Position numbers and translations under genes: made by a program | The notes under the pieces: generated by a model | Database searches by the model: none | What the model was told of the DNA's origin: nothing | What the model saw: only the letters and a program-made list of their open reading frames with translations | Part shown: one piece after another, positions 52,603 to 61,217 of the stretch | Numbering within the stretch: the first letter of the stretch is position 1 | How the letters are laid out: each line of letters begins with the position of its first letter | Assembly: GCF_016107305.1 (NCBI RefSeq) | Contig: NZ_RCVR01000028.1 | Coordinates: 1 to 63,714, forward strand | Direction: 5' to 3' | DNA: 63,714 bases | Source of the DNA: Roseomonas sp. KE2513 | GTDB taxonomy: Bacteria > Pseudomonadota > Alphaproteobacteria > Acetobacterales > Acetobacteraceae

Positions 52603-54516
52603 ATGACGATTTTCGACGAGAAGCTGGCGACGCTCAGCATGACCGTACGCCTCGGCGCTGACGGCCCGTTCGACGAGGTGAACGCGGCGCTGCTGGCGGG
52701 CGCGGGTCGGCCTGCGATCGCCGTCGGATCGGGAGGATCGGCTATCGCGGCCGAGTTCTTCGCCCGGTGCCGCTCGACGCTCGGGTACGGAACGACGATC
52801 GTGCAGACGCCAATGGACCTCGTCGTATCACAAGACGACCTCTCCGGCTTCGACATCTGGCTGTTCAGCGCTGGCGCGAACAACCCGGACATCGCCGGCG
52901 CGTTCACGGCAGCGCTAGGGTCCGCTGCAGCGGCTGTGCGCCTGCTTACCGTCAACCCGCAAGGCGAAACCTCGCTGGCCGCCGGCGGCTCTGATCGAGT
53001 GCAGGTCATTGTCGCTCCGGTCGCAGACCGGAAGGACGGGTTCCTTGCGACCCACTCCTTGGTCGCGATGGTGACCTGCCTACTCGCCGCCTGCGAAGTC
53101 ATAACCCGGCGCTCTGGTCGCGACGTTGTCGACCGTTACGCCGCTGAGGTCGCTGCGACCGTCGCTCCTGAGGGCTCCCCGCTCAGCAACTTCCGTTCGG
53201 GTGACACCGTAGTCGTCCTCCATGATCCGCAGTGCCGGACCTTGGCCACCCTCATCGAGACATCGCTTTGGGAGACGGGCATCGCGCCTGTCCAAAGAGC
53301 TGACTTCCGCAACTTCGCTCACGGCCGCCACGTCTGGGCGGCCCGCCACCCGGAGAGCACGTTCGTCATTGCCGTCACCGCTGCCATGTCACGCGACATC
53401 TGGCAGGCGATACGATTGGCGCTCCCTTCCTCCATCCGATCCACCGATATAGATCTCGGCCATGCCACGCGCTTCCGCACCGCAATTTCGGTGGTAGAGG
53501 GGCTGACGACGGTGCAGAGCCTCGGAAAGGCGACCGGCACTGACCCAGGCAAGCCAGGTAGGGGGAAGTTCGCCGAGGCCATCTACGGCGACCCGGGCCT
53601 CGCCCGCCTCGCCGATAGCCTCGACCCGGCGATACGCCACAAGCTTGAGGCAGTGCACCTCTACGATGATCCCAGCTGCCCCACGACGAGCGCCGGGCTG
53701 GCGCGAGATCAGTGGCTAAGCGCAATCTCGGGCGCGCGTATCGGCGGCGTTGTCCTCGATTACGACGGGACAGTGGTCACCACCGTGGCGCGCCTCGATC
53801 CACCCGACGACCAGATCATCGCAGAGCTAACGCGGCTAGCGGACTCTGGGATCGCCATCGGCTTTGCGACAGGCCGGGGCGGCTCTGCCGGCGAGGCGCT
53901 ACGCAAGACGCTCCCGGAACGCCTGCACCCCTTGGTAACGGTCGGATACTACAATGGAGGGCACATCCGCCCGCTCAGCGTGGATATCGAGAACGATCAG
54001 CCGGATCCCAATCCCGATATAGCCTCGACGGCAATGTGGATCGAAGACCAGTGTTTGCTCAGGCCTGGCGTGAGGCTCAAGCGAAGCCGCGTTCAAATCA
54101 CTATCAATCATTCAGACGTCTTGGCGCCAGCGACTTTCAACGCCTCGTTGACTACCCTCCCGGCCGTCGCGGACGGGAGGGTGAGGGCGGTTAGTTCGCA
54201 CCACAGTTTCGACCTGCTGCCCACCGCGACCAGCAAGACTGCGGTCATAGCGCATATGCGCGTGACCATGTCGGACGACGCGCGAGTCCTATCCATTGGC
54301 GACAGCGGGGAGCCGGGTGGCAACGACACGGAACTTTTGGCAAGCCCGCCGAGTGTCAGCGTGGATAGCGTCTGCGGCCACTTGCAAGGCTCTTGGTCGC
54401 TTTTCGGTCGTACCCCCTCGGGTCCCGCAGCGCTGCTGCGGATTCTGCGCGCACTGCGGTTGGAAAACGGGCATGGTCGCCTCGACCTCAATTCTCTTGG
54501 CAAGAGACCCGCATGA
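52603..54516 (+). CDS. Double-SIS sugar-phosphate isomerase fused to HAD phosphatase
   Basis: 637 residues. Residues about 1-200 form a first SIS domain (AIAVGSGGSAIAAEFFARC), and about 205-340 a second (HDPQCRTLATLIETSLWETG ... FAHGRHVWAARHPESTFVIAV), the layout of GlmS-like isomerases. A HAD domain begins near 380: DYDGT at 386-390, FATGRGG (motif II region), and GDSGEPGGND ending at Asp575. It likely acts on a phosphosugar. The kinase gene starts within its stop codon. SIS-HAD fusions of this kind are not familiar to me as a named pathway. Third-position base use is less GC-rich than in the backbone. Confidence 0.78.
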   Translation: MTIFDEKLATLSMTVRLGADGPFDEVNAALLAGAGRPAIAVGSGGSAIAAEFFARCRSTLGYGTTIVQTPMDLVVSQDDLSGFDIWLFSAGANNPDIAGAFTAALGSAAAAVRLLTVNPQGETSLAAGGSDRVQVIVAPVADRKDGFLATHSLVAMVTCLLAACEVITRRSGRDVVDRYAAEVAATVAPEGSPLSNFRSGDTVVVLHDPQCRTLATLIETSLWETGIAPVQRADFRNFAHGRHVWAARHPESTFVIAVTAAMSRDIWQAIRLALPSSIRSTDIDLGHATRFRTAISVVEGLTTVQSLGKATGTDPGKPGRGKFAEAIYGDPGLARLADSLDPAIRHKLEAVHLYDDPSCPTTSAGLARDQWLSAISGARIGGVVLDYDGTVVTTVARLDPPDDQIIAELTRLADSGIAIGFATGRGGSAGEALRKTLPERLHPLVTVGYYNGGHIRPLSVDIENDQPDPNPDIASTAMWIEDQCLLRPGVRLKRSRVQITINHSDVLAPATFNASLTTLPAVADGRVRAVSSHHSFDLLPTATSKTAVIAHMRVTMSDDARVLSIGDSGEPGGNDTELLASPPSVSVDSVCGHLQGSWSLFGRTPSGPAALLRILRALRLENGHGRLDLNSLGKRPA

Positions 54517-55475
54517 GCAGCTACGCGCGCTCCCCATCCCGCCGCCACGGCCATGTGGTGGGCACCGGCTTAGTGGCGCTGGATCGCATCCACGTCGGCA
54601 GCCCGCAACCGCTATTCGAAGAGCTCGGCGGGTCCTGCGGGAACGTCCTTATCTCGCTTGCGATGCTGGGCCGCTCCGTCACGCCGCTCCTCCGCCTTGG
54701 CACCGATCCCGTTGGTGCGCGGCTCGAGCAGGACCTGCGACTGGCGGGTGCTGACACCCGCCTAGTTTGGCGGCGCGGCGAGGTACGCTCGCCGGTCATC
54801 GTTGAGCTACTTGATCCCGTTTCAAACGAGCATAGCTTCTCGTTCACGTGTCCTCAGTCGTCCGAACGCTTCGGCACCTACCAGCCGATCACGCGCTGCG
54901 AGCTTGAGCCTGCCAGGACTACGCTATCCGCCTGCACCATCTTCTATGCCGACCGGTTGTCGTCGACGATCTGCGATGCAATGGAGGAAGCTGCCGATGG
55001 CGGAGCGATCATCCACTTCGAGCCGTCGAGCATCGCCGACCAGATGTTGTTTCGGCGTGCACTATCAGTTGCACACATCTTCAAATACTCGGTGGAACGC
55101 CTACCCATGGACATCGCGACTTGGCTCCGACCGGAGGCGTTCAGCATTGTGACGGCCGGCAGTTTAGGTCTGGAGGTTCGCCACAAGGGCGATGTGCATC
55201 ACTGCAAGGCCTGGTTCGCTGACCAAGTCCGTGACACCTGCGGCTCCGGCGACATGGTGACGCTGGGGCTCCTCGACGCAATCATACAATCTGATGCCTA
55301 TGCGCCCGAAAAGCTGTCGGTCAAAACGATTCTTGAGGGGGTCAGCTCTGGACAGAGGCTCGCCGCAGCCAACTGCGCCTACGTCGGCGCCCGCGGCCTC
55401 TTCCGCGAGCGTGGGGCTTCTTACGCGCGCTCAATCCTCACGGATGCGGAGCCGCGCGTCACGCTGCGCGCCTGA
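54513..55475 (+). CDS. PfkB-family carbohydrate/nucleoside kinase
   Basis: 320 residues from ATG 54513 (ATGA overlap with the upstream gene). The N-terminal signature GTGLVALDRIHVG ... EELGGSCGNVLISLAMLG and the C-terminal DTCGSGD at 241-247, with catalytic Asp247, identify a ribokinase/PfkB enzyme. Substrate is unknown; a ribose- or ribonucleoside-type substrate is plausible. Translational coupling to a SIS-HAD protein suggests they act on the same sugar phosphate. Its 3' end overlaps the NADAR gene tail by 17 bp. Confidence 0.88.
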   Translation: MSSYARSPSRRHGHVVGTGLVALDRIHVGSPQPLFEELGGSCGNVLISLAMLGRSVTPLLRLGTDPVGARLEQDLRLAGADTRLVWRRGEVRSPVIVELLDPVSNEHSFSFTCPQSSERFGTYQPITRCELEPARTTLSACTIFYADRLSSTICDAMEEAADGGAIIHFEPSSIADQMLFRRALSVAHIFKYSVERLPMDIATWLRPEAFSIVTAGSLGLEVRHKGDVHHCKAWFADQVRDTCGSGDMVTLGLLDAIIQSDAYAPEKLSVKTILEGVSSGQRLAAANCAYVGARGLFRERGASYARSILTDAEPRVTLRA

Positions 55476-55944
55476 CGCCTTTCCCATCCTGACGTAACTC
55501 CGCGCGGAGCTCCATCAAGAGCTCCCCGAGCATATTGCGGCCCTGACCGTTCACCTCGCCCCACAGGCGGTTCACTTCGTTGTCCACGGTGGCACTCTCG
55601 ACGAGACGCGCATTTCCAGTCGCCAGCAGCAGCTCCTTCAGGTCCTCGTTCTGCGTGAATTTGGCTTTGAGCACGCCGCGCATACGATCGAACTTCGTCC
55701 GTGACCAACCTGGTACGATGTCCCAATAGTAGAGGCCGTGCGCGGCCATCGCGACAAGCGCGGGTGACGGCGCTGCTAGCACCCACGCCTTCACCTCTGG
55801 CTTGCGCGCCTTGCCAGCCTGGTACGCGTGTTCGCTCGTCGCGAACGTCTCGCCTTCGAACACTACCGGCCGCCGGAAGAGGTTGCTGAACGCTCCGTAG
55901 GGCTTCTCGCTTGCCCGGTAGAAACGAATTTCATCCAAGGCCAT
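55459..55944 (-). CDS. NADAR-domain protein (YbiA-like)
   Basis: 161 residues from ATG 55944. Family landmarks: IRFYRASEKPYGAFSNL, FATSEHAYQAGKA, ATGNARLVESATVDNEVNRLWGEV and GRNMLGELLMELR. NADAR proteins act on ADP-ribose-linked or riboflavin-pathway N-glycosides and occur in NAD-linked conflict systems. It is divergent from the XRE gene across a perfect inverted repeat and convergent with the kinase. Substrate here is unknown. Confidence 0.88.
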   Translation of the reverse strand: MALDEIRFYRASEKPYGAFSNLFRRPVVFEGETFATSEHAYQAGKARKPEVKAWVLAAPSPALVAMAAHGLYYWDIVPGWSRTKFDRMRGVLKAKFTQNEDLKELLLATGNARLVESATVDNEVNRLWGEVNGQGRNMLGELLMELRAELRQDGKGVRRAA

Positions 55945-55958
55945 ATAAAGACTTTCTT

Positions 55959-55991
55959 GCAAGTTATCATCAACTATGCATGATAACTTGC
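55959..55991. promoter_or_regulatory. 12-bp perfect inverted repeat, probable XRE operator
   Basis: GCAAGTTATCAT (55959-55970) and ATGATAACTTGC (55980-55991) are separated by 9 bp (CAACTATGC). It lies in the short divergent region between the NADAR and XRE genes, so one bound regulator could control both. It is notably AT-rich compared with its surroundings. Confidence 0.8.
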
Positions 55992-56402
55992 ATGAAGCCT
56001 AGTCAAGAGGAAAGGGAAAAGTTGGCGAGCGAGCTTAGGCGGCAGCTGGCAAGGACCGGCTTGTCGCAAGAGCGGTTGTCCGAGTTGGCCAAGGTAGATC
56101 CCAGCCAGACATCGCGGATACTCGATGGCCAGTTCGTCACGCTGGGCGGCGGGGTTTTGCGAATTTGTAAGGAGCTCGGGGTTGACTCGCAACGTGTGGG
56201 TGGACCGTCATCCGGCACCAGGGAGGCCAGGAAGCGCCTCGCGTGGGCGCGGCTAGAAGCATCGGTGCGGCGGGCGTGGGACCAGACACCGCAGGGCGCA
56301 GAGCGGCTCGTCGCGGTGATCGACGCTATCGCACAGGTGCAACTACGAGAACCCAATCAAGCCGATCCGGATGGCGCGGTTCGGAAGACGGGCACTAGAT
56401 AG
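55980..56402 (+). CDS. XRE-family transcriptional regulator
   Basis: 140 residues from ATG 55980; ATG 55992 gives 136. The N-terminal helix-turn-helix is LRRQLARTGLSQERLSELAKVDPSQTSRILDGQ. The C-terminal half (RLAWARLEASVRRAWDQTPQGAERLVAVIDAIAQV) is helical. The first codons lie in the right arm of the operator, which suggests autoregulation and a leaderless or very short transcript. It probably controls NADAR, itself and perhaps the downstream trio. Confidence 0.82.
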   Translation: MITCMKPSQEEREKLASELRRQLARTGLSQERLSELAKVDPSQTSRILDGQFVTLGGGVLRICKELGVDSQRVGGPSSGTREARKRLAWARLEASVRRAWDQTPQGAERLVAVIDAIAQVQLREPNQADPDGAVRKTGTR

Positions 56403-56500
56403 ACCGATAAGCTGGTGCAATCGGCTTACCACGGTGTATTGCTGTATTGGGGGTGCCGGCTGGTCGATTGCCGTCGGAGATCAAGTCCGGAGGCTGTCGC

Positions 56501-57622
56501 TTGAAGAAGGAACTGGCTGAGGCCCTCCTCGCCAAGATCATGGACTGGACTGACGAGGAAAAGGCGCGCGAGCGCGCTCGTCTGGAGACGTTCGCCAGCT
56601 ACAAGTACGACGAGTATCAGCAATTCTCGCCAGGTCGACGCTTTATAGAGAGTCTGGCGCTGTGGCTCTCTCAATTCGACCCTGGCGAGGAACGACGCAC
56701 TGCCTACTACTTCGTCTGCAACCGGCTAATCTTTTTCAGCGCCAGTGAGATCAACCACCTAGTCGAACTAACCTTTCCAACAGTTATTCGCCCTCGGATG
56801 ATGGAGCTGGCCAGCGAGCGAGGCGGCGTCCCCCCGACGCACCTAAAGGCGGCGGTCGCAACGGAGGCGTACCGTACGCTGCACAGGCGGACCCTCTACC
56901 TCGGCATGAGTGACGGCGCGCGCACTGACTGGTTCCGCCGGGCGAATCCGATGATCTCTAACGAGCAGGTGTTCCACGCCTACGACGTTTCCCAGGTCAA
57001 AGCCGCCAACATGCTCGGCAAGCTGAAGAAGGACCTGACGAAGATGACTGGCACGGCGCCGGAGGGCGACGCCGCGCTTTTCGAACAGGTGGTTCTACTC
57101 GACGACTTCACCGCAAGCGGCACCAGCGCGATCCGCTACGATGAGGAGGGGCGGGTTTGGGATGGCAAGATCCCGACCATCACGAAAGCGCTCTGCGATC
57201 TGGAACAACTAGGCAGCTGCGTGGTAGATAACGCGCGGGTCACGATCATCGCGTACATCGCGAGCGACCAGGCGATCGACCACATTAACGGTCTCCTGCC
57301 GCACCTGCCGTTCGCCAAAGGCAGAATCGACTTCCGGGTCGTCTGCCGGCTTGGTCCCGCGGTCCCCCTCGACAGGATGCGGGACGCCGCCTTTTTCGCC
57401 CTCATGGACGATGACAGATACTTCGACGAGGAGACGGACGACGAGCACGGGAAGGTCGGCGGCACCACCAAGCGCTACGGTTACGCCGACGGTCGGCTGC
57501 CGGTGGTTCTGAACCACAACACGCCCAATAACTCGGTCTACATGATTTGGGCAGAGGACGTGCACAAGGTACGCGGACTCTTTCCCCGGGTCAGTCGGCA
57601 CCGGAAGCCGCAGCAGCCGTGA
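56501..57622 (+). CDS. Phosphoribosyltransferase-like conflict protein (PRTase-CE type)
   Basis: 373 residues. The PRPP-binding signature VVLLDDFTASGTS has Asp201-Asp202 and the T-A-S-G-T-S loop (204-209). The N-terminal 150 residues are helical and unlike metabolic PRTases (ETFASYKYDEYQQFSPGRRFIESLALWLSQF). This matches the conflict-system-associated PRTase group described computationally next to ORC/CDC6-like ATPases. TTG 56501 is chosen: GGAGG lies 7 bp upstream. Its stop overlaps the next GTG, so the trio is coupled. Confidence 0.75.
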   Translation: MKKELAEALLAKIMDWTDEEKARERARLETFASYKYDEYQQFSPGRRFIESLALWLSQFDPGEERRTAYYFVCNRLIFFSASEINHLVELTFPTVIRPRMMELASERGGVPPTHLKAAVATEAYRTLHRRTLYLGMSDGARTDWFRRANPMISNEQVFHAYDVSQVKAANMLGKLKKDLTKMTGTAPEGDAALFEQVVLLDDFTASGTSAIRYDEEGRVWDGKIPTITKALCDLEQLGSCVVDNARVTIIAYIASDQAIDHINGLLPHLPFAKGRIDFRVVCRLGPAVPLDRMRDAAFFALMDDDRYFDEETDDEHGKVGGTTKRYGYADGRLPVVLNHNTPNNSVYMIWAEDVHKVRGLFPRVSRHRKPQQP

Positions 57623-59517
57623 GAAACCCGTTCAGGATAAGGGTATCGCAGCGGGGAACCACCGACGAAGAGTTCGTTCGGCTGTTTGGCTCCGGCGCCC
57701 TCGACTTGCTTCAGAACGTCGACTCCCCTTGGGGCAGCGTCGTCTTCCTGCGTAGCGCGCCCGGCGGAGGCAAGACCTCTTTCCTGCGGCTATTCACGCC
57801 ACGACCGCTCGCGCTTACAGACTCGCTAGCCAGCAACAGCGCGACCGTGAAGGCAACCCAGGAGGCGCTGCGGAGCGTTGAGGCGATTGGGCCGAGGGGC
57901 CCCGAAATTCTCGGGACGATGGTCGAGTTCACCTACGAGTACCGCGAGCTCGCCAACTTCGACCGCGGCAACTCACTGTTCCGCGAACTCGTCAACTCAC
58001 GTATCGTCATCGCTACCTTGCGGGCGGTACTCGAGCGCCTTGAACGCCCCTTCCCGCGAGACCTCGACCAGATTTACTTCGCCTGGGAACCGGAATCTGG
58101 AAGCACGATCCCAGCCGACGCCACCGGCAAGGAACTGTTCGACTGGGCCTCGCAGATCGAGACGGACTTCTACGGAAGGATGGACGTCCTGGGTGATCCC
58201 GAGCCAATCAGCGGCGGCCACGCTCGTCTTGACGGCCTGAAGTGGTTCGCGAAGGTAAAGATTTCGACAAGACAGTCCACGGTCGTAGTGAAGCGTGTGC
58301 TGCTGTTCGACGAGCTCCAGACGCTCTCAGCCGGCCAGCGCCGATCGCTCATCGATTTCGTTACGAACGCACGAGAGGATTGTGGCGTCTGGATTGCCGA
58401 GCGGCTGGAGACTCTTACACACAAGGATCTCCTCTCGGAGGGTGCGCTGGCCGAGCGCGACTACAGCGGGGTCATCCAATTGGAGCGCCAGTGGAGCGAC
58501 CGGAGAGGTGGAGGCTATTCGAAGTTCGTGGAGAACATCGCGAGTCTGCGTGCCGCCAAGGCAGATAATTTCGGGGACCGGGACCTGTTTTCGCTGATAG
58601 CTGACACCGACGATCTCGCCAGTTGGGGCCACTCATTCGACCAAGCGTGTGTGGACATTGAAGCCCGGCTGCTGGCAGGCCGTGGAAGGAGCCCGCGGTA
58701 TGACATCTGGCTCGACACGGCGCGCAACAAGCGTGGCGACCCAATCGAGCGGGCAATCCAGTGGCGGATGACCGAGATTCTGATCGCCCGTGATCGCAAG
58801 AATGAGCAGCCGACCTTCGACTTTGTCACGCTGTCCAGCGAGGAACTCGACAAGCGGAATAGCAGCGGGCTTGAGCGCGCCGCCGAGCATTTCGTCAGGA
58901 CTGAGATCGGCGCGCCGATCTACTTCGGCCGCCAGGCGCTCGCTGACGTCTCGTCGTTCAACGTCGACCAGTACCTCTCGGTTAGCGGAGAGCTTTTCGA
59001 GGAGGTGTCGGCAAAAATTCAGTACTTACGCGATAAGCCGATGCCGCTTTCCCCCGAACGGCAGGACGACATCATCCGACGGGTCGCCAAAGGCCGCTGG
59101 ACTGAACTGACCCGACGGATGCCGCTCGGCCGAGAAGCGCGCACACTCCTCGAGGGCATCGGCGCATACTGTCGTGCGCAGACCTTTCGGGAGAGCGCAT
59201 CCTACGTTCCCGGCGTCACTGGGGTGGCGATCACGATGGAGGATCGGGAGATCCTAATCGATTCACCCGAAGACAAGATCCGCCACCTCAGGGGGCTGCG
59301 CGATGTCCTCACCTCGCTAGTCGCGCACAACTTGCTCGTGCCGAAGCTTGACCATCAGAACAAGGGCAAGACGCACGTTGTGTTCTACCTCAACCGTCTG
59401 CTTTGCGTTCAGTTTAGGCTGCCGCTCGGCTACGGCGGTTGGCGGCGCAGGAAGCTGAAGGAGTTCGCGACTTGGCAGGAGCATGGCGCCCAGGAGGAGA
59501 ATCCAACTTTTGTCTGA
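57619..59517 (+). CDS. ORC/CDC6-like AAA+ ATPase of a conflict system
   Basis: 632 residues from GTG 57619 (overlaps the PRTase stop). Walker A PGGGKTS has Lys52; Walker B VLLFDELQ has Asp231-Glu232. The N terminus VRNPFRIRVSQRGTTDEEFVRLFGSGALDLLQ is typical of ORC-CDC6-like proteins paired with PRTase-CE. The C-terminal half is a long helical/winged part (KIQYLRDKPMPLSPERQDDIIRRVAKGRWTELTRRM). I infer a sensor or switch ATPase controlling the PRTase. Its 3' end overlaps the next gene by 35 bp. Confidence 0.76.
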   Translation: MRNPFRIRVSQRGTTDEEFVRLFGSGALDLLQNVDSPWGSVVFLRSAPGGGKTSFLRLFTPRPLALTDSLASNSATVKATQEALRSVEAIGPRGPEILGTMVEFTYEYRELANFDRGNSLFRELVNSRIVIATLRAVLERLERPFPRDLDQIYFAWEPESGSTIPADATGKELFDWASQIETDFYGRMDVLGDPEPISGGHARLDGLKWFAKVKISTRQSTVVVKRVLLFDELQTLSAGQRRSLIDFVTNAREDCGVWIAERLETLTHKDLLSEGALAERDYSGVIQLERQWSDRRGGGYSKFVENIASLRAAKADNFGDRDLFSLIADTDDLASWGHSFDQACVDIEARLLAGRGRSPRYDIWLDTARNKRGDPIERAIQWRMTEILIARDRKNEQPTFDFVTLSSEELDKRNSSGLERAAEHFVRTEIGAPIYFGRQALADVSSFNVDQYLSVSGELFEEVSAKIQYLRDKPMPLSPERQDDIIRRVAKGRWTELTRRMPLGREARTLLEGIGAYCRAQTFRESASYVPGVTGVAITMEDREILIDSPEDKIRHLRGLRDVLTSLVAHNLLVPKLDHQNKGKTHVVFYLNRLLCVQFRLPLGYGGWRRRKLKEFATWQEHGAQEENPTFV

Positions 59518-60667
59518 TGATGCGGCAACGATGCGGTGGGATCCCTACTCGCTCACCAGCGACGCCGATTTCAATGCGTTCTGGCGACGGCATTTGGACG
59601 AGCGGCCGCGCCGCCTCCTCCTCGTTCTCGGCAAGGGGTTTGACGTACGCGCACTCGAGACGGCGCGGCGACTGCGGGACCTGGGTGCCGACGTCGATGC
59701 TTGGCTCCTCGCGTTCCACAACGGTCAAGAAGAAACGAAGCTCCGACGGGAACGCACGGACCGTAACGCGACGGGCCTAGGCAAACTCTTCGGGGCCTCA
59801 CGCATCCAAGAGATCGATATCGACCTCGGCGACCCGTTCAGCGACCCGGTGGCGACGCAGAAGACATACACTAAGCTACGAGCCGCTGGTGACGCGTCCG
59901 CATACGACGACGTAATCGTGGACATCAGTGCGATGCCGAGGATGGTGGCGATGACCAGCGTCGCCGTCCTCCTTTACGGCCTTGACCAAGTCCGCGCCCG
60001 GGATGGTCGGTGCGTCAACCTACACGTGGCCACAGCTGAGAGTGTCACAGCCGACAATAACGCTGGGCAGGGTTCGCTGCGCGATCAGGTCTCGTTCGTG
60101 CAGGGTTTTTCGGGCCAACTGACTGCGCAGACGACCAAAGATCTTCCTCACGTCTGGTTCCCAGTGCTTGGCGAAAACCAAGCCGGTAGGCTCGACCGAA
60201 TCCAGGAGAAAATTGATCCCGACGAGATCTGCCCCGTGGTGCCGTTCCCATCGCGGGAGCCAAGACGGGGCGATGAGATCATCTACGAGCACCGAGATAT
60301 CCTGTTCGACACCTTTCAGGTGGAGCCTAGGAACATCTTGCTGGCGTGTGAGTACAACCCTTTTGAAGCGTACAAACAACTCTTCGAAGCCATGGACCGG
60401 TACCGACGTGCGCTCAACCAGCTCGGCGGCTGTAAGGCGTTCGTATCGCCGCTGTCGTCCAAGCTGCTCTCGATAGCAGTTCTTCTCGCCTGCTACGACC
60501 ACGTCTACGGCCACGTCCCGGGCAAGCGCCTCACAGTGGGCATCCCTTATGTGGAAACCGCAGCCTACGCTGACCCAGCTCAGACGGAGGGTGAGCCTTT
60601 CGAACTCTACTCCATGTGGGTATGCGGCGAGTGGGAGGTCGTGGTGCCGCCACTCGGCACAACGTAG
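59483..60667 (+). CDS. Unrecognised Rossmann-like third gene of the PRTase/ORC operon
   Basis: 394 residues; ATG 59531 is an alternative start. Two alpha/beta halves are visible. The first has RRLLLVLGKGFDVRALETARRLRDLGADVDAWLLAF and the motif DVIVDISAMPRMVAMTSVAVLLYGLD. The second has FQVEPRNILLACEYNPFEAYKQLFEAMDRYRRAL and a strand-rich end. The layout recalls nucleotide-binding sensor folds (CARF/Rossmann-like), but I cannot place it in a family. No signal peptide or membrane segment. It overlaps the ATPase gene by 35 bp, so it is part of the same unit. Confidence 0.7.
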   Translation: MAPRRRIQLLSDDAATMRWDPYSLTSDADFNAFWRRHLDERPRRLLLVLGKGFDVRALETARRLRDLGADVDAWLLAFHNGQEETKLRRERTDRNATGLGKLFGASRIQEIDIDLGDPFSDPVATQKTYTKLRAAGDASAYDDVIVDISAMPRMVAMTSVAVLLYGLDQVRARDGRCVNLHVATAESVTADNNAGQGSLRDQVSFVQGFSGQLTAQTTKDLPHVWFPVLGENQAGRLDRIQEKIDPDEICPVVPFPSREPRRGDEIIYEHRDILFDTFQVEPRNILLACEYNPFEAYKQLFEAMDRYRRALNQLGGCKAFVSPLSSKLLSIAVLLACYDHVYGHVPGKRLTVGIPYVETAAYADPAQTEGEPFELYSMWVCGEWEVVVPPLGTT

Positions 60668-60790
60668 CCGGTTGTATTGTTGGCTGTGCAACGTCTGCTT
60701 CTACTTCCGCATCTGACTTTGCACAAACGCATACCAATGTCGTAGATAGGTCGAGGGCAGCGGTAGCTTTCCTGGCAGATAACGACGCGC

Positions 60791-61096
60791 CTATCCGGCT
60801 CCTTGCACCTTCCGAACCTCGTCCAGCACAGCCTCATGCGTCGCAAGGATCCGCCGCAGGGTGGGCTTCCCCTTGTCGCTCGCTTCGGCGATGCCCTCGT
60901 GCATCTCTTCGATCCCCGTCGTCATCTGCTCGGCCAAGCCGGACAGCCGCTCCTGCCATTCCTCGCCATCCTCTTTGAGTTCGGCTTTCCAGATCGCCAG
61001 AACGCGATTGAGTTCTGTGGCAGCGCGGGCCGGGGGAACACCGGCCTGCAGGAGCTTGATAAGTGGTGCCAGGTCGGCAGCAGGGGAGCGACACAT
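60791..61096 (-). CDS. Hypothetical helical protein, 101 residues
   Basis: Helical and acidic (AAATELNRVLAIWKAELKEDGEEWQERLSGLAEQMTTGIEEMHEGIAEASDKG), likely coiled coil. Downstream of mutS on the same strand, 121 bp apart. No family recognised. Confidence 0.52.
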   Translation of the reverse strand: MCRSPAADLAPLIKLLQAGVPPARAATELNRVLAIWKAELKEDGEEWQERLSGLAEQMTTGIEEMHEGIAEASDKGKPTLRRILATHEAVLDEVRKVQGAG

Positions 61097-61217
61097 AAAC
61101 GAGAAGGTAGGTGGGCAGATCGTGGGTAGCTACCTCCCCAGCCCGAAGCCGAAGCCCTTCGACCGGGTCAACAGCGGCGCTTGCACCCCAGCCGAGCGCA
61201 AGTGCCGGCTGGGACTG

